DNA from: CAYINU01 sp964364855
GTDB lineage: Bacteria > Margulisbacteria > Marinamargulisbacteria > CAYINU01
Assembly: GCA_964364855.1 (NCBI GenBank)
Contig: CAYINU010000026.1
Coordinates: 1 to 20,011, forward strand
Direction of reading: 5' to 3'
DNA: 20,011 bases
The notes beneath the pieces were generated by a model. That model did not search any database and had not been told where the DNA came from. It was given only the letters and a program-made list of their open reading frames with translations. Shown here piece by piece: positions 8,182 through 14,833 of this stretch (position 1 is the first letter of the stretch; each line of letters begins with the position of its first letter). Made by a program: the position numbers and the translations under genes.

Positions 8182-8221
8182 TTAAGTGAACGACTTTTGA
8201 TGGTTACGATAGGCCACATTC

Positions 8222-8473
8222 ATGGCTACGCCAGATGAATTCTTTAAACCCAATGCTGCTTTGTTGGAAAAGCTGTCACGTCAGGTACAGGCTTATCGTA
8301 AACGGCATGCAATGACTCAGGCGCAGTTAGCGGAGGCCTGTGGCTTTCATGAGAAATTCATTCAGTCTTTGGAGACCCGGCGGCGTAATCTTAGCCTGAG
8401 TGCCTTTGTGCAGCTGGCGAAAGGCATGAAAATCAGCCCGACCACGCTGTTGGGAAGGTTATTAAGACCCTGA
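8222..8473 (+). CDS. XRE-family helix-turn-helix regulator, 83 residues
   Basis: A small single-domain DNA-binding protein of the XRE/Cro type. The helix-turn-helix covers about residues 16-74, with MTQAQLAEACGFHEKFIQSL as the core (first helix, turn, recognition helix) and LSAFVQLAKGMKISPTTLL as the following helices. No effector, protease or toxin domain is fused to it. It starts at ATG 8222 with only a weak AGG upstream. It stops at 8473, exactly one base before the stop of the opposing DUF4143 ATPase gene, so the two transcripts converge with no room for a terminator. It may bind the palindrome at 8168-8181 and repress itself. No partner gene in the same direction is evident. Confidence 0.88.
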   Translation: MATPDEFFKPNAALLEKLSRQVQAYRKRHAMTQAQLAEACGFHEKFIQSLETRRRNLSLSAFVQLAKGMKISPTTLLGRLLRP

Positions 8474-9667
8474 CTATACTAGCCCAGTCAAAAATCGGGA
8501 GGCGGAGATTGTTCTCACACCGTCCTTTGTCCAATCTACCCCATCTTTTTGAATCACTTGAAAAACGTGGGGGATATGAAGGCGGTCTTTGAAATAGTGA
8601 ATATTTGAACCGATGTTTTCGGCATTTCGCTTTACTTCCACTGCAAACCACGGCTTGCCGTCCAGAGTCACCAGAAAGTCCACTTCGCGTTTGTCCACAT
8701 TACGCAGATAATGGAGTTCGGATTTATATCCGCCGTAATCGCGCAGCAAGTGGCAGAACTTCAATAAATGACCGGCAACCATATTTTCAAAGCGGGCTGC
8801 AGGATCTGGAACCTGCGACCAGTCCCAAAGGTATAACTTCGGTTCTTTTTTCAAAGAACGGATTACCCGTTGTGCGTAGGGGTAAATGCGATAGCAATAA
8901 TATACCGTTTCCAGAAGCAGGATCCATCGGGATACTGCGGTGTAGCTGACACCCAAGTCCTCGCGCAGGCTATTTAGAGACAAGAGTGCGCCTACTTTTT
9001 CCGGCAAGAATTGGGACAAGAGAGTCAGACTGCTCATATCGTGTACTGTGGCGATATCTCTTAAATCCCCTTTGATGATCAAGTCACTACGCTCTTGATG
9101 CCATTGACGTAGAAATCGTGCGTTGCGTTTAAATAAGGGTTCGGGGAACCCACCAAAAGTAAAGAGGGTATCTAGGTTTTCAGAATCAGCGTCACCGAAC
9201 CGAAGCGCCTGACCCGGAGATTCGATGGTGGCAGAGATCTTGCTACTACCTGAGGTTATTTCTGCCAGAGTGAAGGGATGCATGCGGTAGTAATGATAGC
9301 GGCCAAAGAGGGAGTCCCCCTGTTTTCGGTAGGTATCCAACTTAGCGCTGCCCGTCACCACAAAATGATGGTGATCTTTGTATTTGTCATATTCGCCCTT
9401 GATCCAACGTTTCCAAAAGCGGTATTTGTGCAGCTCATCCAAGACGATTAAAGCCCCCTCTGTTGGCCATTGTGCAGCCATCATCGTGTGTCGGTCTTGG
9501 GTATTGTCCCAGTTGAGATAGATAGACTGCGGATAAATCTCAGAAATGACCTGACGTGTAAATGTCGTTTTACCGACCTGGCGGGGACCGGCAATAAAGA
9601 TCATCCGGTGATCCAAATCCGCGCTGATATAGGGCGTTAGGTACCGATTGTATTTTTTCTCTTTCAT
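8474..9667 (-). CDS. AAA ATPase with C-terminal DUF4143
   Basis: A 397-residue cytoplasmic protein of the common AAA_14/DUF4143 family. The ATPase part has Walker A GPRQVGKT (27-34), Walker B LIVLDEL (73-79), and the family's sensor region VVTGSAKLDTYRKQGDSLFG (103-122) followed by RYHYYRMHPFTLAE. A winged-helix-like stretch LSLNSLREDLGVSYTAVSRW spans 229-248. The C-terminal DUF4143 part ends in a PD-(D/E)XK-like core: Glu294, then REVDF (Asp330) and EVKRN (Glu344, Lys346). The biological role of this family is not established. Many copies vary between strains, suggesting accessory or defence-type functions. Length is normal and nothing is broken. It stands alone, convergent with the XRE gene, with an AT-rich spacer upstream. 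Confidence 0.9.
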   Translation of the reverse strand: MKEKKYNRYLTPYISADLDHRMIFIAGPRQVGKTTFTRQVISEIYPQSIYLNWDNTQDRHTMMAAQWPTEGALIVLDELHKYRFWKRWIKGEYDKYKDHHHFVVTGSAKLDTYRKQGDSLFGRYHYYRMHPFTLAEITSGSSKISATIESPGQALRFGDADSENLDTLFTFGGFPEPLFKRNARFLRQWHQERSDLIIKGDLRDIATVHDMSSLTLLSQFLPEKVGALLSLNSLREDLGVSYTAVSRWILLLETVYYCYRIYPYAQRVIRSLKKEPKLYLWDWSQVPDPAARFENMVAGHLLKFCHLLRDYGGYKSELHYLRNVDKREVDFLVTLDGKPWFAVEVKRNAENIGSNIHYFKDRLHIPHVFQVIQKDGVDWTKDGVRTISASRFLTGLV

Positions 9668-9730
9668 GATCTTAATTTACCCCATTTATGCGTAAATGAC
9701 ACGAAAATTTTCTTTTATAGAGAAAAAAGA

Positions 9731-9767
9731 TAGCGAATATTTTATTTTTTAGAGAAAAATTTCGCTA
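9731..9767 (-). terminator. Probable terminator after the nine-gene minus-strand operon
   Basis: Arms 9731-9743 and 9755-9767 are complementary at 11 of 13 positions (TAGCGAAATTTTT on the minus strand) with an 11-base loop. Reading the minus strand, the hairpin follows the stop at 9792 by about 25 bases and is followed by CTTTTTTCTC. That is the order of an intrinsic terminator, although the stem is AT-rich and weak. It also separates this operon from the DUF4143 gene, which starts at 9667. The rest of 9668-9791 is AT-rich with no gene. Confidence 0.5.
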
Positions 9768-9791
9768 GTGTTTTTGACTGGAAGAATTAGA

Positions 9792-10247
9792 TTATTTCTT
9801 CCAGGTGAACCTGGTTTGCTCGACCAAGCCGAAATAGACCAGGGTGAAGGGCGGTTTTGGCGGTTCGCGGAGTTGAAAAACCAGCTGGCCCTTCAGTTCG
9901 TATGCGGTTTTGGAGCGGGCGTGCCAGTCCAGGGGCTCCAGGGTTTCACCGCTGGCCAAGATCAGATAGGTAACATCCTTTGGCAGCGCGGCTAACACCT
10001 CGGGGTGCTCGTTGCTTTGGATCCCCATACCAAAAACCAAGGTCCTGGACCCCGGATGGTAGGTGGGTGTGATATCAAATTTACTCTCTGAAAAAACTTG
10101 GGTTTGGGTAACGAAGGTCTGACTAGAGGGCAGCCAGCCGATCCATTTGAGTATAAAATACAGCAACACGAGCCCTGCCAGGAGCAAGATGCCGACGGCG
10201 ACAGCCCGGCGAAGGGCATAATTGGGTGCGTTTACGCGTCTCGCCAT
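9792..10247 (-). CDS. Small membrane-anchored hypothetical protein, 151 residues
   Basis: I do not recognise this family. The N-terminus is short and basic (MARRVNAPNYALRR), then one hydrophobic helix at about 14-38, then a soluble domain of about 110 residues rich in beta-type sequence (for example TYHPGSRTLVFGMGIQSNEH). This predicts a single-pass inner-membrane protein with its domain in the periplasm. I chose the ATG at 10247 over a GTG four codons upstream. Either start lies inside the end of the thioredoxin-fold gene (overlap 10232-10247), so translation is probably coupled. It is the last gene of the nine-gene run, followed by the hairpin at 9731-9767. No cysteine pair or enzyme motif was seen. 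Confidence 0.75.
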   Translation of the reverse strand: MARRVNAPNYALRRAVAVGILLLAGLVLLYFILKWIGWLPSSQTFVTQTQVFSESKFDITPTYHPGSRTLVFGMGIQSNEHPEVLAALPKDVTYLILASGETLEPLDWHARSKTAYELKGQLVFQLREPPKPPFTLVYFGLVEQTRFTWKK

Positions 10248-10786
10248 TTGATCGAGCACCCCATAGAGGGGAATTGTTTGGCCGATATTGGCCTGCCATT
10301 CACCAACGCCTCGACAGCATCTCGCAAGTCGTGATGCTTCACCAAGTCCGGATCCTTCCAGTTGTCATCGAAGCGACCATGATAGAGCAAGCTGAAATTC
10401 TTATCGAGCAAATACAGATCCGGCGTACACTGTGCCTGATAAGCCCTCGCAACTTCTTGGCCCGCATCAACCAGGTAAGGGAATTTCAATTGGCGAGCTT
10501 GGATCACTTTTTTCATTTCGCTGGGGGAGTCGTCGGGATAATTCGGGTGGAGGTTCGGGTTAATCGCAATCGTGCCCACACCCTGCGGTTGGATATTGTT
10601 GGCCAGATCTATTAATCGATTCCAAATGGGTTGGGCGTAAGGACAATGGTTACACGTAAAGACCAGCAGCAGGCCTTTGGAACCCGCATAATCCTCTGCC
10701 AAAACCTGTCGATTATCAGGATCCCATAAGGTGAATGTGGGCATCTGTTGGCCAAGTTCGAGAGAAAGGGATTCGACCAGTGCCAT
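10232..10786 (-). CDS. Thioredoxin-fold protein of the peroxiredoxin-like (AhpC/TSA) type
   Basis: A 184-residue thioredoxin-fold protein with no signal peptide, so probably cytoplasmic. The N-terminal extension matches AhpC/TSA-type proteins (LGQQMPTFTL, residues 11-20). The active site is FTCNHCPYA with Cys45 and Cys48, the pattern of the 'peroxiredoxin-like 1' subgroup. A cis-proline region AQCTPDLYLLD and the conserved C-terminal SMGCSIKW, holding a further Cys, also fit. Members are thought to reduce disulfides or peroxides, but substrates are unproven. A clear AAGGAG lies 8 bases upstream of the ATG. The gene follows the flavoprotein reductase by 14 bases. The neighbour could suggest electron supply, although these reductases usually serve ferredoxins rather than thioredoxins. 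Confidence 0.88.
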   Translation of the reverse strand: MALVESLSLELGQQMPTFTLWDPDNRQVLAEDYAGSKGLLLVFTCNHCPYAQPIWNRLIDLANNIQPQGVGTIAINPNLHPNYPDDSPSEMKKVIQARQLKFPYLVDAGQEVARAYQAQCTPDLYLLDKNFSLLYHGRFDDNWKDPDLVKHHDLRDAVEALVNGRPISAKQFPSMGCSIKWRDA

Positions 10787-10800
10787 TGCAAATACTCCTT

Positions 10801-12165
10801 TTATACCGACAAAAACGCGAGCATGTCGGAAATTTTTGTCATTTTTTCACGGGGCTTTCCAGACATTTTTCCGCGGGCTTGCTCTTCGGAATCAATGCGT
10901 TTCCAATCCGAAAAGCCCACTGTCCGAACGCCGCGAGTGATCAGGAGTTGCCGCAATGCAGCGGAGTCACGATGCGGCACTCGATGTAGGGAAGGGGCGT
11001 CGGCCATAATAGAAGATGCTGTTTCTTGGCCATCCGGTTTGTTGGTACCGATAACGCCGGACGCACCGCGCTTGATCCAGCCCGATACATATAAGCCAGG
11101 CACTTGCCCGCCATTAGGGGTTGTCACACGGCCGTGTTGATTGGGAATAATGCCTCGCGACAGATCAAATGGCACGCCTTCCACAGGCACACCTTGGTAC
11201 CCCACACTACGTAAGATCATTTGACAAGGCAGATCCACAAACTCGCCTGTGCCCACTGCCTTTTGACGGCCGGCGTCACCGACTAGCTTGTTTTTTTCCA
11301 GACGAATGGCAGACACTACTCCGTCCTTGAAGATCTCCACCGGAGTGCGCAAAAAGTGAAGGACGATTTTTTTTCGCTTCATATGGGTATGTTGTGCCGC
11401 CAGCTCCTGAAGAACAGCCATATTTTTTCGCGCCTTGGCGTTGGCAGGGTCGTCTACTTCTGCTTGGCTTTGGTCGTTTAAGATCAAATCAGCCGGGGAT
11501 ACGACACAGTCACAATCGCCCAAATGGCCCAGTTCTTTTATCTCCAGCTCGGTAAAAGCAGACTGGGCTGGACCGCGGCGGCCGATAAGATGGATTTCTT
11601 TCACGTGGCTATTTTTTAAAGCGTCCATCGCAGTGGCGGTGATGTCAGAAGTGGACAATTCCTCCGGTGTTTTGGCCAGCACCCGCGTAACATCAATGGC
11701 CACATTTCCCAGTCCGATGATGGCGACGGACTCGGCATCGAGATTGAATCGGCGATCTTGGTAATCGGGATGGGCATTGTACCAGGCAACAAACTCTGTA
11801 GCGGTATAGGATCCCAAAAAATGTTCGCCTGGAATATTGAGCTTTTTGTCCGTCTGTGCGCCCGTGGTGATGACCACGATATCGTAATAGCCTTGTAGCT
11901 CGGCGATGCTGACATCTTTGCCGACGACGACGTTGCCCCAAAATCCAAATCCAATGTGCTGAGCTACCCGCTCGAAATAGGCGCACACGGACTTCATTTT
12001 TTGGTGATCCGGTGCGACCCCGGCCCGCAATAATCCATACGGCGTAGGGAGACGTTCGAACATATCGATGGTGACAGAAGCGTCTAGCTTAAACAACGCA
12101 TCGGCCACATAAAATCCGCTGGGACCGGAACCGACAATGGCAATACGCAAGTTGGATGGGTTCAT
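10801..12165 (-). CDS. FAD/NADP-dependent ferredoxin reductase (adrenodoxin reductase/FprA type)
   Basis: A 454-residue flavoprotein that should move electrons between NADPH and a ferredoxin-like carrier. The FAD-binding motif is GSGPSG (12-17), followed by ERLPTPYGLLRAGVAPDHQ, a hallmark of the adrenodoxin reductase/FprA group. The NADP site shows GLGNVAIDVTRVL (from 151) and RRGPAQSAFT (from 196). The C-terminal FAD contact GWIKRGASGVIGTNKPDG sits near 362-379. The length is typical. I start at ATG 12165; a TTG directly upstream only adds one residue. It lies 35 bases after queG and 14 before the thioredoxin-fold gene. QueG and the U32 protein are Fe-S enzymes, and QueG needs reducing power, so this reductase could supply it through an unseen ferredoxin; that link is inference. 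Confidence 0.92.
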   Translation of the reverse strand: MNPSNLRIAIVGSGPSGFYVADALFKLDASVTIDMFERLPTPYGLLRAGVAPDHQKMKSVCAYFERVAQHIGFGFWGNVVVGKDVSIAELQGYYDIVVITTGAQTDKKLNIPGEHFLGSYTATEFVAWYNAHPDYQDRRFNLDAESVAIIGLGNVAIDVTRVLAKTPEELSTSDITATAMDALKNSHVKEIHLIGRRGPAQSAFTELEIKELGHLGDCDCVVSPADLILNDQSQAEVDDPANAKARKNMAVLQELAAQHTHMKRKKIVLHFLRTPVEIFKDGVVSAIRLEKNKLVGDAGRQKAVGTGEFVDLPCQMILRSVGYQGVPVEGVPFDLSRGIIPNQHGRVTTPNGGQVPGLYVSGWIKRGASGVIGTNKPDGQETASSIMADAPSLHRVPHRDSAALRQLLITRGVRTVGFSDWKRIDSEEQARGKMSGKPREKMTKISDMLAFLSV

Positions 12166-12200
12166 CAATCAAAAGAGCATAATCAAACTCCCGCATTTTA

Positions 12201-13094
12201 TCAAATCCTTTTCCAATTTTCTCGAATCTGTTTTCGGGACCGGTATAACGCCGTATCTTTTGGGATTTCGGGTTGCTCCGGCTGCTCAAAAAAATCAAAT
12301 CCTACCCCGGCTTCGGGCATGAACAACTCCCAGTCGGTGAGTGGGGTTTGAGAGTGATTGAAGGGGCATACCTCTTGGCAGATATCACAGCCAAAACGCC
12401 AGCCTTGTGCGGCCTTGCGTTGGGCACCAGACATCGGGGCTTTTTGCTCGATGGTTTGGTAACTGATGCAACGTAATGGGTCTAGGCGTCCGTCCTCGGA
12501 TAGCGCATCGGTGGGGCAGGCGTCTATGCATTTTCTGCAGGTACCGCAGGTAAAATGCATGGGCTTATCTTCAGGAAAAACAGCGGTGGTAAGGACGATA
12601 CCGATAAAAAAATAGGAACCCAATTTGGGCTTGATGACCATCGTGTTCCGCCCGCGAAAGCCCACACCGGCCTTGAGGGCGAGACTGCGTTCGGCCAAGG
12701 GACGGCTATCAACGCCGCAATAGGTCTGCACAGTGGGATCAAGGTGGCGTATGTGTCCGGCGAGGGCATCTAGCTTTTGGGACATGACCAGATGGTAATC
12801 TTGCCCCACGGCATAGCGCGCGATTTTGCGCGGTTGTGGGAGGTGTTGGTGTGCCGTGTTTTTGTAGTTTTTTATGACCACAACCGCGGAGCGGACACCG
12901 GGGAGGAGCAACTCGGGATTTTCTTTTAGGGGAAAATGGCGGCGCAGATAGGCCATGTCGCCAATATGATCCGTCTGTACCAGATCGCGGTATTCAGACA
13001 ATGCGTCGCCCAATACCGGACTGGTAAAACGACAATCCTCGAAACCAAGGTTTGCCGCGAAATGACGAATGATGTCAGCTGACAGTGGGCTCAC
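12201..13094 (-). CDS. queG: Epoxyqueuosine reductase QueG (short form)
   Basis: QueG reduces epoxyqueuosine to queuosine at wobble position 34 of tRNAs with GUN anticodons, using cobalamin and two 4Fe-4S clusters. Here the cluster ligands are Cys183, 186, 189 and 193 (CGTCRKCIDACP) plus Cys209, 236, 239 and 243 (FGCDICQEVCPFN), all intact. GVDSRPLAERS at 127-137 holds the likely catalytic Asp129, and GFRGRNTMVI matches the cobalamin-domain motif. At 297 residues it is some 80 shorter than E. coli QueG and lacks the C-terminal HEAT-like region; short forms are known in other bacteria. The start is GTG at 13094, three bases after the UbiA-like gene's stop, with no ATG before codon 47. Confident identification. 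Confidence 0.94.
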   Translation of the reverse strand: MSPLSADIIRHFAANLGFEDCRFTSPVLGDALSEYRDLVQTDHIGDMAYLRRHFPLKENPELLLPGVRSAVVVIKNYKNTAHQHLPQPRKIARYAVGQDYHLVMSQKLDALAGHIRHLDPTVQTYCGVDSRPLAERSLALKAGVGFRGRNTMVIKPKLGSYFFIGIVLTTAVFPEDKPMHFTCGTCRKCIDACPTDALSEDGRLDPLRCISYQTIEQKAPMSGAQRKAAQGWRFGCDICQEVCPFNHSQTPLTDWELFMPEAGVGFDFFEQPEQPEIPKDTALYRSRKQIRENWKRI

Positions 13095-13097
13095 ACG

Positions 13098-13922
13098 CTA
13101 TACAAAATGAAAGATGATCCACACTATAGCCCAACTGGCGATACCGATCTTCATCCAGCGGTCTGTTAGTACAAAATCTACTAGGGTTTGGGTATTGCTT
13201 TTAGCCAACATCATATACAGGTGCCTGACCAATGTCGCAGCCACGATGCCGACCGAAACCAGGGACAAGATCAAGTCGCGGCCGGTATGGTGGGCCAGCA
13301 AGATTAGGATGGCATACACCCCGATGGTGCCCAAGGCCACCAATTTGAGAATGGAATCGAGTTCCGAAATGTCGCGTTTTTTGTCACGGGTGCGCTGGGC
13401 TTTGATGCCAAGTCTTCGGTTGGCCAATCCGGCGTAAGCCCCCAGAAAGGCCAGTGCCACCAGACCGGACGCACCCCGCATATCGCCGATGGCATTTGCC
13501 CCGATCAAAAAGCGTAAACAGTACCCCGATGCCACCAATGCAATATCCCAGGCTGCCCAGTTTTTTGCGGTGGAGCCATACCCCAAATAAAGGGCAAACG
13601 CGACCACATACCAAAACAGAACGCCTAGCCCCAAATAGCCGCCCACGGCCATGGCTGAACCGAAAAGAAACAACAACAGGACGACTCGGTTTCGGTGTAC
13701 ATTGTGCTGGGTCAAAATCACGCGAACGTGAAAATAGGAGGCTTGCAGCAGACAAAATCCACCAAATGCCAATAACCCCCTGATAATCCAGGAAAAATGA
13801 AACGGCAGCAGCAGAATCGGTGCTAAGATAAGGGTATTTTTGATCAGAGCAGGTTTGTACGTGCGGGGCAAGGCTTCCAAAAAGAGAGTCCATGCCTCTT
13901 TCCACTTGATCGTAACTTTCAT
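13098..13922 (-). CDS. UbiA-superfamily membrane protein, DPPR-synthase-like, Asp motif lost
   Basis: This 274-residue protein has about eight hydrophobic helices and resembles decaprenyl-phosphate phosphoribosyltransferase-type UbiA members: LPRTYKPALIKNTLILAP at the N-terminus, WDIALVASGYCLRFLIGANA (125-144) in the middle, and VRHLYMMLA then VDFVLTDRW near the C-terminus all fit. The first catalytic motif, normally ND-x2-D-x3-D-x2-HP, is replaced by FHVRVILTQHNVHRNR (64-79) with no Asp. The second motif keeps only Asp126. Usual prenyltransferase or phosphoribosyltransferase chemistry therefore seems unlikely. The ATG overlaps the preceding stop (ATGA), with AAAGGAG just upstream, and queG follows by three bases. 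It could be a membrane-bound binding protein or an enzyme with changed chemistry. It is not a standard ubiquinone UbiA. Confidence 0.8.
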   Translation of the reverse strand: MKVTIKWKEAWTLFLEALPRTYKPALIKNTLILAPILLLPFHFSWIIRGLLAFGGFCLLQASYFHVRVILTQHNVHRNRVVLLLFLFGSAMAVGGYLGLGVLFWYVVAFALYLGYGSTAKNWAAWDIALVASGYCLRFLIGANAIGDMRGASGLVALAFLGAYAGLANRRLGIKAQRTRDKKRDISELDSILKLVALGTIGVYAILILLAHHTGRDLILSLVSVGIVAATLVRHLYMMLAKSNTQTLVDFVLTDRWMKIGIASWAIVWIIFHFV

Positions 13923-14833
13923 GCGTTCTCCTTTCGCCCAGCCAACAGGGCATAGAGTGTCTCAAGATGGGGAATGGTTGCGCCTTTTTGCCTGGCAAAC
14001 CGAACCGCATTTCCCAAAATTACTTCGGTTTCTAGCGGGCGATTGGCTTCGACATCTAACAACATACTCGGTTTATAGGGTACCATTTTTTCCGTATCCT
14101 TTAGGTTTTTATCAATCAGATCATCGGATATCTCAACCCCATCTAACCGCGCAAGCGATTGCACTTCGATCATAAGGGCCTGTGCCAGCTGACGGGTTTC
14201 GGGATTAGCCATTATCTCAGCGGTTGTTTGGCCATTGGTCAAGACGCAAAGCGGATTGTAGGCGGCATTCCACAGCAGTTTGATCCATCGTCGACGCTGG
14301 ATGTCCGTGGCCAATTCGCAGGGGACGCCGGCCTTGGCGAAAAGGCTTTGTAGGGCTTTGGCATTTTCAGACATTCCGTTGGGATAGACGCCCAGGACGA
14401 GACGACCGTAGTCCGTATGGCTCACGTGGGTTGCCGAAAGACGAAAGGTGCAAACAAAGGCAATGGCTGAAATAATCTCATTTTGGGGGAATAACTCCCG
14501 GTAGGGCGTTTCGATAAAAATCCCGTTTTGGATCAACACGATCACCGTGTGCGGACCTATCAAAGGCGTCAAGCTGCGGGGGTTCCACTCCGGCGTCACT
14601 TTTGTCGTCACGATCAGGTAGCCTGCGGCTTTTTCTGGTGGGGTGGCGTACACAGCTGATGGACGGAAAACAAAGGATTTCCACACACTGTCGACCTGGA
14701 TGCCGTTTGCGATTTCAGATTGAGCAGAACGGGCGACCACCGCAAGGTCCACGCCAGAATCGGACAGCATACCGGCATACAAACTGCCGATCGCTCCGGG
14801 TCCCACCAATATTACTGACGGCAAATTAGTCAT
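13919..14833 (-). CDS. panE: Ketopantoate reductase family protein (2-dehydropantoate 2-reductase)
   Basis: PanE uses NADPH to reduce 2-dehydropantoate to pantoate in pantothenate and CoA synthesis. The 304-residue protein has an N-terminal Rossmann motif GPGAIG (11-16), QNGI near residue 105, the catalytic-lysine region WIKLLWNAAYNPL, and PSMLLDVEANRPLETE containing the substrate-binding Ser/Asp/Glu pattern. All active-site elements look intact. Length is normal. Start ATG 14833 overlaps the U32-like gene's end by 8 bases, and its TGA overlaps the UbiA-like ATG by 4. No panB or panC is nearby, and the family contains paralogues of unknown substrate, so the panE symbol is provisional even though the family is certain. 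Confidence 0.85.
   Translation of the reverse strand: MTNLPSVILVGPGAIGSLYAGMLSDSGVDLAVVARSAQSEIANGIQVDSVWKSFVFRPSAVYATPPEKAAGYLIVTTKVTPEWNPRSLTPLIGPHTVIVLIQNGIFIETPYRELFPQNEIISAIAFVCTFRLSATHVSHTDYGRLVLGVYPNGMSENAKALQSLFAKAGVPCELATDIQRRRWIKLLWNAAYNPLCVLTNGQTTAEIMANPETRQLAQALMIEVQSLARLDGVEISDDLIDKNLKDTEKMVPYKPSMLLDVEANRPLETEVILGNAVRFARQKGATIPHLETLYALLAGRKENA

Noticed and set aside
8474..9667. XRE regulator plus DUF4143 ATPase as a toxin-antitoxin or defence pair.
   Set aside because: The genes converge on opposite strands with abutting stops rather than forming an operon, and no toxin-type domain is present.
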